Positions 11,077 to 23,028 of a stretch of DNA of 64,000 nt are shown here, one piece after another. The DNA is from Lolium rigidum (taxonomy: Eukaryota > Streptophyta > Magnoliopsida > Poales > Poaceae): contig NC_061514.1 of the NCBI RefSeq assembly GCF_022539505.1, positions 37,167,769-37,231,768 on the forward strand, written 5' to 3'. The notes below the pieces were generated by a model that saw nothing but the letters and a program-made list of their open reading frames with translations, did no database searches and was not told where the DNA came from. The position numbers and the translations under genes were made by a program. Positions within the stretch are counted from its first letter, which is position 1, and every line of letters begins with the position of its first letter.

Positions 11077-14000
11077 TCATTCCTTGAACTCTTTATAGAA
11101 TTTGGTAGTCATCTTTACTCCATCCTGACAATAAAGGGTATAAAACGTATCAGCATAATCATATTAAATTAAAAAAACAAATCGTGAAAAATCGATGAAA
11201 AATGAGGCGAAGAAACAACCTTGAGTGACACTATTGGTTTATAACCAAGTTGTTCAGCGGCATTGTTGCAGTTGAACGTTCTATTCAGTGTCGCATACTT
11301 AATGCTTGTTGATGTTAGAACACTAGGTTTCCGCATTCCACAACGAGATAATATATATTTGTAGCTCCAATCAACTAGACATGTTATCGGCATTAGAAGA
11401 TACGAAGGTATTCTTAATCTAAACCGGCTGCAAAGAAACGTCATAATCAACTCAGATATCAAAAGTTGCATTATTATTTCAGATATAAGAACTAAATTAT
11501 TATCATTACCAAATGTTATATTATTCATGTGGAACTTTCCATCAAAATAATATAATGTTTGTACACGGTAAATATAGATAACAACGAAGAAATGTGACTA
11601 ATTTTGCTGACATAGAGAGTCATGTACTATGCTTTACAAAAGAAATGTAGCAAAACAATGATATGCTGATAGGATAATTTATTTCATAATATAGTTGTAG
11701 AGGAATTGAAACTAAAGCCCTCTCTACCGTACCATGGAGATCATGAGAGTAATTTTTATATGGTAAGGATGCTCGGACTGACATCTAAGGATTGACATAA
11801 TATTTATGTTTGGGCGCTTGATCGATGGCAAAATCCCCACCCTGTTCCTCTGATTTATGTTGATGTTGTGGAAAACTTATGATTACAATGGGGGAACTAG
11901 AACTTTGATAAGATAAAATTGACAAATTATATTTTGGAGTGCTGAGGTAGAACTGACAAGTTCCAACATATAAGACTAGTTTAATTATGTGTATTTTGGA
12001 TAAGAATATAAACATGTGAACTAGGAATTTGACACACTAAATGTATAGGGAAATATCACCTGTGGTATCCAAGGTCTTCTAAAATCATGTATAGGAAGTC
12101 CCACATATTTACCGGCTCCATATTTGTTATAAAGTATGACTGTTAAACAATTAAACATGTCAAAAGAGGAATAGTATGAATTATATTATGCAGCAGCTCA
12201 TGATAAATACATACTTTTCCTCCATTTATCTTTGCACCCTCTTTGGTCAAAAGAGCTCTCTCAGCACATACATGACCATGCACTACATTCTCAACATATA
12301 CAAAATCATCACAATTCTTCCCATCACCCATAATCATCTGCAAGAATAATACTAGGTCATCTACATGGAACTAGGCACAATGAAATGATTATCTATTTAA
12401 TTATATTAGATTGGATTAGTTATCTGATAATAAATATATCGAGTGACTTGAGACCATATCTACTCCAAAACTTTGGGTGGGTACCACAATAGCCTACATG
12501 ACCACCATACATGACCTTCGGGTGTAGTTTTTGGGATTAAGAATGCATATGCCATATATGGCCTAGTTGAAATGATGCTTAAGACACCCATGAGCAATTC
12601 CCACACATAATCCATGATTTAAATATTTCCTCCAAGCCAGACACATGCGAACCAAAGGGAGGCCGAAGTTTCATGTTTGAAAGTAGGCAAGATATAAAAA
12701 AAATCCATCTAGGAGCATCCCTAGAGCATCTTTCTCACCCACTTACTCTGCTCTCTACTTATCTCACGCTCTTGTTTCCCTCCACCAATGACCATCACAA
12801 TGACAAAGGTGCTGAATCCATATGTGGCACTGGTACATATTTACTGTCATCCTCGGCGGCAACAATCATCATTCTCAATCCCTAAATCCTAGTTGATTGG
12901 ATAGTCCTAGTTTTTAGGAACATTGGTCCCAACTTGTCATGGATAGCTCGTGGAGCTTCTCACCGTGGCCTGACTTATGCTAGGCCTAAGATAGAATCAA
13001 GTTGGAGCCTCCACACTTGTCATATAAGGGCATCAGATGAGCCTGGATGGCTCACTAGTCTATATTGTGGTTCGGTGTTCCCTAGTCACAACTCCCACTC
13101 GTAGAAGAAACGCCTCTCATCTATGCCATGTTGGCAGCACGTCAAATACGATTGGCAGCACTGCTGCCCCTCCTTCCAGCATATTGCCATCACTTATAGT
13201 AGCATCGTATCCCTTCCTAGGAAGCACCGCCACCCACTATCGTAGCACTAGCTATCCTACTTCATTGGAAGTCCCGACACCCACCAATGGTAGCACCTCC
13301 TCTCACTGCAAGAAGCAACTATGCCCACCGCTGGCACGGTGCGGCTGCCTGCTTTGCAACACCAACGGTTAATACTTTTGGTAATAGCCTTGCGTGATAG
13401 CCGGATCCCTACATTGAATACACTCATTGCACCATCAACTGCACGATTTTAGTTAGGGATGGATATGGCATAGTGCACCGACACCTCCTGCCATAGAAGG
13501 ACCGAACAATGAAACACTGAGTGATATGGGGTGGTTATGTCAATGGAGCACAAGGAATGAAGTCACTCTGCGGCACATGTCTGACAAAGGCAAATGATGC
13601 ATACATCCATGTTTTGACGGGATAAGGTGATTTAGAGGTGGGGTGTGGGCCTATATCGCAGGACATACGGTCGTGTGCTTCTCAACCAAAAATATTGACC
13701 CTCTGACGAGGGTAAGATTTTTTTATAAAAAGCCTTTTAGCTGCAAATGTAGGGATCGAAATACATTTTTTACTTGCTCATATACCAATCGGTCCCCTCC
13801 TCCGTGGCGTTCTTCTCCCCCTTTTTTATATCTTTATCCCACACCTCCAATGTTATTTCTCAACTCGCAACCGCCCTCACGCCTTCCTACGCAGGGTTCC
13901 TCTGAAATCGGGTGCAGCAAGACCACGAATTGTCGATCTCTTGGCGCCAACCCGCCACCCACAAGGTATAGCATCCAAAATCCTCTTATATACTCGTTGT

Positions 14001-17000
14001 CCGCGTACCTCCTTTCCAACCTTTCGACGTTGCTGTTAGATCACTTGAGCCTCCTCCCCGTCCTCCCTAAGCTCGACGACCTCTCCGAGCTTGAGCGTTG
14101 GTCTCCAAAGTCGTTGAGCGCAAGCTCCCTCCTCGAAATTGCAAAATCTCGATGATGATGCTTGGAGCTCGTAATGTTGTTGTTTCCCCGTTATTGTTGT
14201 TGTTGTTGTTGTTGTTGCTGCTGCAACTGTCTGACACCCCTCTCTTGCTTGCTTCTTGCGATGTTCTATTCATCGCACGATGACTTCGGCTCGCGCCGAT
14301 GTGGCCCAAAAAAGGTGCGAAATAAAGCATTCTGGTTGGAGAAGAGGGGGGAGGGGCAAATTGATTGGCGGTGATACAGTAACTGCAGAAGGGCTGCTAA
14401 ACCAGACCCATGGGATAATTGGGACGGTGCATGTTAAGGGAGGCGGGTCCCTAAAGAAAAGTTTCAGCATTGTTATAGCATAAAATAGTACTTCTAAAAT
14501 TCAAAAATATAGGAGAAAGTTACATGTTGATAACGGATGCAGGTATGTGTGTATGAAGTTCTAAACTTACATTAAGTAATTGTGATATGTATAAATTTAG
14601 AAAATATGCATACTACGAGGTAATTTCTAAAATTTGCAATGATTCTCGTGCCATGTCCCCAGGCGTGAGCTCGGGGAGGGGCTTTCTGCTACAGAAATTG
14701 AGAGTTGTTGGTTGAGGGAGTCTAACTTTACTTATTTTTGCGACTAGGGAGTCTAACTTTACTTTTTTTTGGCGACTAGGGAGTCTAACTTTACGTGTGT
14801 AGTCTGTAGATCATATAAAAAATCTGCCAGACTTTTTAGTGGAGTTTGTAAATCACAAAAATGTTAGGGCTTCTGCTGCAATTCATACAAGAAACACACA
14901 AGGTGCCGACGATCACCATGCCATCGGCATAGCCATGGACGCAGTCGGCACACCCCGTTGGCACCTTGGGCTCTCAACACAAACAGTTTGGTCATCGGCA
15001 CAGTCTGGCCATTGGGCTGTGCTATCGTCATAGGAACTAACGGCCGTTAGGTGTAGCGGGCTGTGCCGACGGCAAAGCTGTCGGCCAAGAATTTTTTAAT
15101 TTTTTTAATTTTTATAAATCAATTTTTTGAGTTGTGTTTGACTATGTTCCTTCCGAACCAGCTTCAATGAAAAAATCACACCTTGTTGATAATAGTACCG
15201 TATATATCCTATTAACCCCTATGCCTTGATGTTGCACCTCTTTATTTATTTGAATTCCAAACAATTCCTTATGTAAATAACAATGAATAAATAATATTAA
15301 TCTTGAATTTGAATAACAATAAAATGATTTTAATTTTTTCCTTTTCTATTTAACGTCGAATGATTAATATATTTACATCCGTAAATCAGAATTTCATAAA
15401 CAATATGTCTAAATCGATCAGAAAAAAGAAAAGAATCCAAATATGATATCCATATCATATCTTGAATCTAAAAATTATTTTTTGTACCTGTAGTTTAAAT
15501 TTGACCGACTTCCTACCGTATTGGCAAGAATTTGTCCTTTTTCATAGGCTGGACGGAAATGTTTAAGATACCCCGATTTGGAAATTATGCATGTAAGGAG
15601 GTCTAGTATTTTTCTAAATTAGGGTGGTATCATTGTGCAACTTTTATTTGATGGTTGCTTCACAGAACACCCCATTTCTGAGACTCGGAAAATGGAAAAT
15701 AGCTTTTTGTGGTGTGACGAAAAGGAAGGTTTTCTCGTGCAACATCGTTCGCCATCCCAAGATGCACATGTGTGCACAATATGAGCACAATATCACAAAC
15801 TATGTCACGATTCTAGCCATAACATTGGTCCTTCGGCCCGAAAACCATGAAACATCGAACATGATAGCTCATTTCTCATAAGTTTCTTTGAGATATTTGC
15901 AATATTCCAAGTTTGATATTTTTCTAAGATAGATCTTATTTTTCTCCAAATTTTTATATGTTATTTGTATTTTCTAAATTATAATGAATTAGTTTGATTT
16001 TTCTAAGATTAATATGGTAAAACAGAAAATGGAAAAAAATCTTTACCGATGGGACGTTGGCACAGATATAATGTTATTACCTCGCCGGCACGGCGGAGAG
16101 GCTGTGCTGACGGCTTCCGTCGGTACAGTACAGGGCTTCATGCACCAACGGCTTTCCTGTGCCGACGGTTTGCTTGCTGGCGAGGATAGAACGGGCTCTA
16201 TGCCGACGGCCCCAATATTTAGCCATCGACGCAGAGAATGGCCGTCGGCACCTTGTGCGTTTTCAGTAGTGATTACTGTAAGTCTGATAGTACATTACCA
16301 CCATGGCACCATGTCTAATGGTTTCGTGTAGACCTCTGGTACTCTCAAGAGGTACTCAGTTATGTACCTCGAGTGGCACCTTCGAAGAAAACACGATTTA
16401 TGGGACGTGGTATTTGGGTTTATAGGTCTTAATGTATCTATTATAAAATGCATTGTAAATGTATTCTAAAATGTTAAAAATTTGAAAAACAAATCTATAG
16501 ATGTATATCCGGGCATGCTATGGAGGCACATAAAATTTTGAAAGAATAAAATATTTTTTATGGTTCGTATAAAAAAGATCAAAACAAATCTCTTGCGAAG
16601 CTATTATGAAGAACTAAAAAATATAAAAATGTACTTTTTAAGCAGGTGTAAAAAAATTGTAATTTTTCCATGAGACTTTATGTGTGGATATAGAGTTTCC
16701 GATGTATAACTAATTGTTTATTCATATTATTTTAATATATTGAAATATTTTTTAAAATAGTGGATGCATCTACACCTATGAGCTAAAATGCATTTCCATG
16801 ACTTATATTTATAGTAGTACTTCCTTAGAACTCCGCTTTCGGCATTCACTTGACCAGGAGGGCCTGCGACAGTGGCGAGAGCTGGAGGATTTGATGGCCA
16901 TGGTGTCTATTCGTGCAGGGCGAAACAAGGTGTCTTGGCACCTAGAACAATCTAGTATATTCGGTAAAATCCATGTATGCCAAGCTTTCCTAGGGCACGA

Positions 17001-19429
17001 CGGTGACTCACTTCAAGGATATGTGGCAAGCGAAGGTCCCTTTAAAAATCACGATCTTTTCCCGGCAACTTGCCCTCGACAAACTACCATCAGGCCAACA
17101 TATTGCGATTCGTCATGACCCATCTAATGGACTTTGTGCGCTCTGCGGTTCCTTGGAGGATGCCAATCATATTTTCTTCTCTTGCTCTCTACCTTCGTTT
17201 TCTTGTCAGTCCTTCCACGGCTGGTAGGGTGCAACTGGCGACCTGCCAACTTTACTCAATTTAACGCCATTTTGTCGAGTTTCGTGGGGTATGCGCGAAG
17301 GTTGCTTTGGGTGCTTTTTCTGGCTCAATCATGTGCACTTCGGAACACGCGCAACAAACTTGCTATTGAAAAAACTCTCTCTAACCCAGCTGACATTATT
17401 TACAAAACCATTATCTTTTTGCAGCTGCGGAGCCTAACTTCAAATCAAGAGAAAAGGAGGGCTTAAGCTGGATGGCACGCGAGCTAAGGAAGTTGTACGT
17501 GGTGCTGAAGCCAACAACAACCTGAAGAAGAAGCCAATGATGTTGCTGTTGCTTGTTGCTTTTGTGTGCTGTTTTCAGTGTTCCTGTGGGGAGCCGACCC
17601 TATGTTTCTGTTAAACTCTGTTCTATCCCTAGTTTGGCCAAGCTACATGCCCAGCAGTGTGTAATCATACTCTAACCGTATGGTTTTATTAATTTAAAGT
17701 CGGACAATGTTTATCTAAAAAAAATAACGATCAGATTTGCCTGTTATGCGCACTTCCATCTGCGTCAAAGTCCTTGATTAGGTACCGCAACATGAGCAAG
17801 CAATTATTACGAAAATCTTTTTGCCATGCTCTCTTCAGACCAGTATAGCATGCCCGTACTTAATTTAAGAAAATAATTTGACCATTGCTTTGATCAGTAA
17901 AATATAAATTCTATGTCACCAAAATAATATAACTGGAAACCTGTTTGAATATGAATCTAACAGTATAGCTTTTGTTGACACATTACATATTTTGTTAACT
18001 AAATTAATGGTTAAAATTTATATTAAACTATGTGCACGTCTGTTAAACTGCAACGAAGGAGATTTTGTCAGTTTTAATTGGCTTGCCAACACGTACTATA
18101 ACAAGAAGCCGAGGTTGTATTGTACTAGTTTTTATAGGTTAATTGGTGCTTTATCATTAAAAATATAACATCACGGAAATATGAGATCATACACCCAATC
18201 TCCCCAAAGCTGTTTTTTTTTCTAAGGCCAAAAACAACTGGAGTAAGTACTAGTTAGCTTGAAACTATGATTTCACTGGAATTGTTATCGTATTATCACG
18301 TGCGATATACAAATACTCACCATCATTCCTCCGTAAGAAACTAATGCTGGCACTATCCTGCTACCGGGACCAAAAATGCTTCCAGGACGTATGCAACAAG
18401 TGAGAAGCTCATCTGGGACATTGGCCCGCATCACTAGCTTTTCCGCTTCTGCCTTCGTTTCAGTGTACGCATCGTGAAACTAGAGAAACCACTTTGTTAG
18501 CACTAGAACAAATTAACTGCGCGAGTAAGGTAATTGTTCAAATAATTCATTTGCAAAAAAGAAGAAAGAATAATGAAGTTTTATATGCGGGGCAACCTTA
18601 TCTGGGTATGGCGTGGATTCATCTACACCAAAGAGGCCATGAACTCCGTCGAATACAACCCCACTAGTACTAGTGTATATTAGCGCTTTAACCTTGCATG
18701 TCTGACAAGCCTGGATAACATTCTTTGTCCCTTCACGAGCTCAAGGAAAAACAACTTATGATACTGGCAGACCCTCCAAAGCAAGGTGAAACATTATTTC
18801 AGAATACTTACCCTCGACGTTGACCTTGTAATGAAGTTGGAAGTCGTTGTTGGTAGGATCGGGGGCAGCGGTGTGGAAAACTGTATCAACCCCTTCAAAA
18901 GCTGCAGAGCACATGTGATGGAGTTCAAGAAATATCTGTTACAGGCTTCGGAAGCTTACTGATACAGGCTTTCGATCAAGATCTTGTCGTTTTATTTGTA
19001 AGTAGATATATCTATGTGAGTAACTATCAAGATTGAGCTCTGAAGTAAAATCATCAAATTAATAACTCGAATCCTATAGTTGCATGTATTGGCATCCAAA
19101 CAAATTAAAGAGTTGTGCCGACTGTTGGACTGATTACCTAATAAGTGCCTTCTTCCTAGGATAGAGAAGCATATGACTATACCTTTTGTGAGCTGGTCTA
19201 GTTTGCAGACGTCGGCGGAGATGTAGGTGGCGCGACCGTCCCGGAGGGCGGCACCGAGGAGCCCATCATTCTCGTAGGATTGCAAGGTGGCGTCGGAGCC
19301 GACGTCGGTGATCCGTACGCGCCAACCTCCGGAGCTGAGCAACGCCATCACGAGGTGCCTCGCCATGAATCCCCGTCCGCCCGTCACCGCGCACCACCGT
19401 ACTTCCGAGCTGCCCAACGAAGGATCCAT
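11077..19429 (-). CDS. 3-beta-hydroxysteroid dehydrogenase/decarboxylase-like protein, 8 exons
   Basis: Exons (minus strand, in order): 19429-19183, 18901-18812, 18730-18597, 18479-18321, 12337-12215, 12139-12060, 11427-11220, 11124-11077. All introns are GT-AG, phases agree, and the sum is 1,089 nt, or 362 residues plus TGA. The N-terminus carries the NAD(P)-binding motif TGGRGFMA (residues 16-23). TSTSGVVF lies near 132-139, and the catalytic YxxxK is YTETK at 162-166. GDGKNCDDFVYVENV and the NRTFNCNNAAEQLGY C-terminal block match extended short-chain dehydrogenases of the plant 3-beta-HSD/D type. Such enzymes oxidise and decarboxylate C4-carboxylated sterol intermediates at the ER. The C-terminal reticulon domain found in some family members is absent. 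Intron 4 is 5,983 bp and full of transposons. A cinnamoyl-reductase-like role is less likely, given the C-terminal motifs. Confidence 0.9.
12338..14883. other. First (3') part of large intron 4, unclassified DNA
   Basis: This is intron sequence with no coding block of the host gene. It contains a (GTT)n microsatellite at about 14194-14216. Near 14712-14795 there are three spaced copies of a GGGAGTCTAACTTTAC motif. A 170-codon plus-strand ORF at 13643-14155 has low-complexity composition and no recognisable domain, and I do not call it a gene. The length suggests old transposon insertions, but I cannot name them. Confidence 0.5.
14884..16271. mobile_element. Non-autonomous CACTA element inside intron 4
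   Basis: The right end reads CAGTAGTG, so the inverted terminus is CACTACTGAAAAC. The left end at 14884 reads CATACAAGAAAC, a CACTA terminus that has lost one base. ATT flanks both sides (14881-14883 and 16272-16274), the 3 bp target duplication expected of CACTA. Both subterminal regions are rich in short GTGCCGACGGC-type repeats in both orientations (14900-15085 and 16030-16255), the presumed transposase-binding sites. The 1.4 kb interior is AT-rich and encodes no transposase, so it would need a helper. Confidence 0.85.
16400..16805. repeat. Degenerate copy of a MITE-like inverted-repeat element
   Basis: The right end (GTGGATGCATCTACACCTATGAGC at about 16760-16783) matches the right end of the better-preserved element at 23029-23424, and the interior is also similar in order. 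The left terminus near 16405-16440 is only weakly recognisable. It lies between the CACTA element and the LINE tail in intron 4. Confidence 0.55.
16815..17724 (+). mobile_element. LINE 3' fragment with reverse-transcriptase zinc-binding (zf-RVT) region
   Basis: Translations in two frames give LPSGQHIAIRHDPSNGLCAL followed by CGSLEDANHIFFSC. This is the cysteine/histidine-rich zf-RVT block found after the RT domain in plant L1-type LINE ORF2. Downstream text encodes the usual C-terminal tail (RNKLAIEKTLSNPADIIYKT). At least one frameshift separates the upstream segment from the zf-RVT block, so it is a pseudogene. It ends in a short A run at 17717-17724, consistent with a 5'-truncated retrocopy. 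It is antisense to the host gene in intron 4. Confidence 0.8.
17725..18320. other. Last part of intron 4 upstream segment, no feature seen
   Basis: AT-rich intron sequence between the LINE tail and the donor site of exon 4 (18320/18319). Nothing further is recognisable. Confidence 0.6.
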
Positions 19430-19517
19430 TAGGCTAGGTAGTACTACTGGTTTAAAGTTCACTATTAGTGCCACCGTCAACTACTTGCTTGCGAGTAGTA
19501 GTATATGGACTTCCTAG

Positions 19518-19525
19518 TATATATA
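19518..19525 (-). promoter_or_regulatory. Probable TATA box of the dehydrogenase gene
   Basis: TATATATA lies about 90 bases upstream of the ATG at 19429. This implies a 5' UTR of roughly 60 bases, normal for a plant gene. The assignment rests on position and motif only. Confidence 0.55.
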
Positions 19526-19529
19526 GGCT

Positions 19530-20188
19530 TTTGGCTAACTATCATTTTTTTTTCTTATGAGATTACCCATGATAGATTCATGTCTACACTGATGTGATTC
19601 TTTCCAGCCGTTGGACACGTCAATGCTCGGCAAAACTGCCTTATCCACTTTATCGCAGTCTCGGCAAAAGATGGGCTATACCAGAAAATAGTATGTCCTA
19701 ATTAAAGAAAATACTTGGCAAAGCGAACATCTCAAAGTTTGCATTGCGGTCATTTTTATTTTAAAAGAAAGAAGATATTATGTCCTAAAGATTCGCAAAC
19801 CATCTATGCAATTAGAAAGACACATTAAATGCTAAACCGAGATCAAATAAAGTGTCAGATGAGATATCTTCTTATATAGTGTACAGATTCGAATCCCAAG
19901 CCTGATAAGGCATTTCAGCCGTTAATGAGAGTCAATCCGGTGGTCTAGAATGAAGGGATTCGCATCTACATTAACTTTAGTTTTCTACTAGATTTTTTTC
20001 ACTGCGACGTATTGTGCTTACCCCAATGCTCCATTATGAAGCTAGGGTGGTTTGGACTTGTAGAAGCAGTAAGAAGCTGGAAGAAGACCATTGATGTTAT
20101 CTGTTTGTCATGTTCCCTAAAATAGCTTCACATATCTTCCATGGTACTTAACATTATGTCCCACAGAGAATAGACAAGAGTCGATGCA
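19530..20188. other. Upstream region of the dehydrogenase gene
   Basis: No coding region or clear transposon end. It should hold the promoter of the minus-strand gene; apart from the TATA box I cannot point to defined elements. Confidence 0.5.
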
Positions 20189-20955
20189 TTTTTTTTTTGA
20201 TAATGGGCGCTTTATTACTTATAGAGAAGCAATTACACCCGACCTCTGCATAGCTAGGATGCACACAGCCGTTCAAAAAGTCTCAAAAGTCTAGAGTGCT
20301 AAAAAAGGCGAATTACATATCAGACATGAGCAATTGTAAAACGCCTAAGGTGAAGGCAGAGGCCCGATCCGTAGATTATGCTGCCACCCATGTAGGGAAA
20401 AAGTATCCCTCGCCGTGTCCTCCAACCGTGTACAGACCTCAAGTAAACAGGTCGCGGTTCTCCACCCTCTGCAGTGCAGACCAGGAACGGAGAGTAGCGG
20501 TACATCTGTAGATAACCTGCAAGAGAGAACAATTTTTGTCATTAAAAACTTTATCATTTCTACATAGCCATAGCGACCATATAATGGAAAGCGTCCCCAC
20601 CCTAATGAACGTTCTAAATCTGTGATCGATATCATGAAGCCAATTACCAAAGATATTGGCCACACTAGTCGGGGGATACAGATCAGAAGCTACTTGGATG
20701 CATGACCATATAGATCTGGCAAAGCAACATTGGAAGAACAAGTGCTTAATTGTCTCGTTGTGTTGACAAAAAACAAACTGCGTACTCCCATGCCAATTGC
20801 GTATGTCCGACTGTAATTGATGTATAATAACACTTGCTTGGCATGTACGTATTCTTAATCTGAGAATGTTGGGTATAGCTTCTCCCACGGTTTGCATCCA
20901 CAAAATGATTCTTCCAACAAAAAAGGTCACCATCAGAGAGTTCTTTTGTTGTCCA
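20189..20955 (-). mobile_element. LINE 3' fragment, minus strand (zf-RVT region and tail)
   Basis: The minus-strand translation contains CQASVIIHQLQSDIRNWHG and CQHNETIKHLFFQCCFARSI, which is the zf-RVT zinc-binding block of a plant LINE ORF2. The following SIIWSLWLCRNDKVFN resembles the conserved WxxWxxRN segment after it. The element ends in a run of Ts at 20189-20198 (a poly-A tail on the minus strand). The 5' part with endonuclease and RT is missing, as is usual for truncated LINE copies. It is a different LINE family from the one at 16815-17724. Confidence 0.8.
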
Positions 20956-21349
20956 CAATGCTTATTTATTTTCCTACATCGAAATCTCCAGTACCATGAT
21001 TAGTCACAATAGCTTAGGATACAAACAAAAAGATTCAACACATGAATGATTGACCTGTTTGATTTTCAAACGCATGCGTGTTATTTTTTTTTCAAACCTC
21101 ATGCCAAAAGTTTCTATAAATATATTTAACTTGGACGTGCTATGCATGTACCGGCGTACTAGAATAATTCAAGATAACTAAATCTTATTTCCAAAAAAAA
21201 CATAGAAAGAAAATCTAAATATTTCCTACTTCTCTTCTTCGTTGGAGGAGGTGTGGATGATCTCCTAGTTATAGGTGGACAGGGTTGCCACATCACCAGC
21301 CTTGACAATAGGGGAGGCAGAGGCCTCGAATCGTTGGCAGCGGTGACAT
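20956..21349. other. Intergenic, no feature seen
   Basis: AT-rich to about 21235, then a short GC-richer patch to the SMART element. No convincing ORF or transposon terminus. Confidence 0.5.
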
Positions 21350-21354
21350 GGCAA

Positions 21355-21696
21355 TGTTGTGAAGTGTATAAGTAGATTGCCTAGCCCTTTCCATCAGTTC
21401 GGACTTTTGGTTCAAGTGGCTAGTGCATGAATCTTAACATGGTATCAGAGCCCCAGGTCTCGAGTTCAAATCCTGGCTTTCACATGGTTTTCGCAATTAA
21501 GCCTAAAAATTGCTGTTGCCCCCTCTTTAGCCACCGCTGATGCCCTATTTCGGTGTGCTCTTCTTCTTTCACGTGTTGACTCTCTCTTCTCCCGTCACAC
21601 GCGAGTGGGGGTGTTGTGAAGTGTATAAGTAGATTGCCTAGCCCTTTCCATCAGTTCGAACTTTTGGTTCAAGTGGCTAGTGCATGAATCTTAACA
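21355..21696 (+). mobile_element. Complete SMART/TRIM-type miniature LTR retrotransposon
   Basis: A 342 bp element with two 85 bp LTRs (21355-21439 and 21612-21696), each starting TGTTGTGAAG and ending TTAACA, differing at one base I can see (CGGAC versus CGAAC). The primer site TGGTATCAGAGCC follows the first LTR directly at 21440, complementary to initiator tRNA-Met. A purine tract (GCGAGTGGGGG, 21601-21611) precedes the second LTR. GGCAA flanks both sides (21350-21354 and 21697-21701), a perfect 5 bp target duplication. It has no coding capacity. Size and layout match the SMART class of very small LTR retrotransposons in grasses, which must be mobilised in trans. Confidence 0.95.
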
Positions 21697-21701
21697 GGCA
21701 A

Positions 21702-23028
21702 CACCTATACTACAATAGATGTTCACCAACAACTTTAATATGTTGTTGCAAATGCCATCGTGGACAACGAGCACGCCAAGAGCACAATACTCCGCTGGAG
21801 GTACTGCCATCCCTCATGAACACGGCATGACAAATCGAACTCCCTTTGGCTATCGTTGCGCATCGCGTTAGCCCATGTGCACTTGGCCCTCAATTGAATG
21901 CGCCGACGAGTTCCATGAACTCTGAATACGAGCTCTCGGAGGCGCCGGGCAGACCATCTCGTGATGTATTCGATGTGCCGTTTGACGATCCACATAGTGG
22001 AATAATCTAACGATGTGGCACGACTAGCGCGGCATCTGGCAGGGCATCCACAATGATCTTTCGCTGTCTAGTTGCTCCAACCTCATGTCGTTGCAGACCC
22101 GAGACGACGGCGACAAGGCCACCTCGAACCGGCGGGTTTTCCATGTTGAAAAGTGTGTGTGTGGGTGTTGGGTGGGCAGAGGGGGGTTTATTGGATCAGG
22201 TCAGAGAGTCACCCCCCATGACCGATAATCACGGAGGCCTTTCCGCGACATGGGGCCTCTGAAGTCACTCAAGATGGCTGAGTTCCTTAAGTTCTTTGGG
22301 TCGTGCCGGGCTAGTCAGTCCCCATGTTAACCCAAAAAAGACCTGGCCTAAGCACAACATTTACTTTTTACCACTAGAGGGTACATTGAAGGTGTGACAT
22401 GCCACTGAAAATCCACGAATTGAACCGAAATGGGCAGGCTTCTTCACCGGTAAATGTTAAAAGTAGGTTAGGGCTCGGTAGCATGATTGGTGATGGAAAT
22501 GTATTAATAGAGATATCACCGAAGATTTAAACGAACACGTAAATATGCCTAACAGACACTTATTTGTTTAAGCTTGTATTGTCTCAGGCCGGCCGGTGAC
22601 TGAGTATACTGCAAGTTGCTTGCTGGTTTTATATCCATACATCATATCAAGCAAGCTGGTTCACGATCAACCCTTCTCTAATCTAGCATATCTGAGATGT
22701 AGCTCCAGCATCTATTAATACCACTTGATCGTTTTAGTCTTGCATTGAGTTACTATTAAAAGGCTTCAATATTAGAGTGACCATTTTTTCTAGGGGCAAT
22801 GGACGAGGGCCTTGTGTTTTTCAAAGAAGAAAGAAGGAATCGGTCACCCATTGAACCAATATAGTTGATAGCCAATTCAATAAGGGGCCGGCCGGCGTGC
22901 TAGCCGGCAGGTGACACCGATTTGCAGAAGGAATCGGCCACCCATGAAACCTTGCGTTCAGTGCGAGATTACATGCAGGGGGCTGCTTGTTTCTTTCACA
23001 CACCCCAAATGGATGGAATCCCACTAGT
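21702..23028. other. Intergenic DNA, possible worn transposon coding remnants
   Basis: The minus strand from 22150 down to 21735 can be read as discontinuous low-similarity peptides (an MENPPVRGGL start near 22145, then an 86-codon frame at 21735-21995). These might be the remains of a transposon ORF, but I do not recognise them. The rest shows no feature. Confidence 0.35.

Noticed and set aside
13643..14155. Plus-strand ORF of 170 codons in intron 4
   Set aside because: Ser/Pro/Leu-rich with no domain, antisense to the host gene and without coding neighbours.
21440..21480. Possible tRNA gene (TGGTATCAGAGCC plus GTTCAAATCC)
   Set aside because: There is no acceptor stem or D-arm. The match is explained by the tRNA-iMet primer site of the SMART element.
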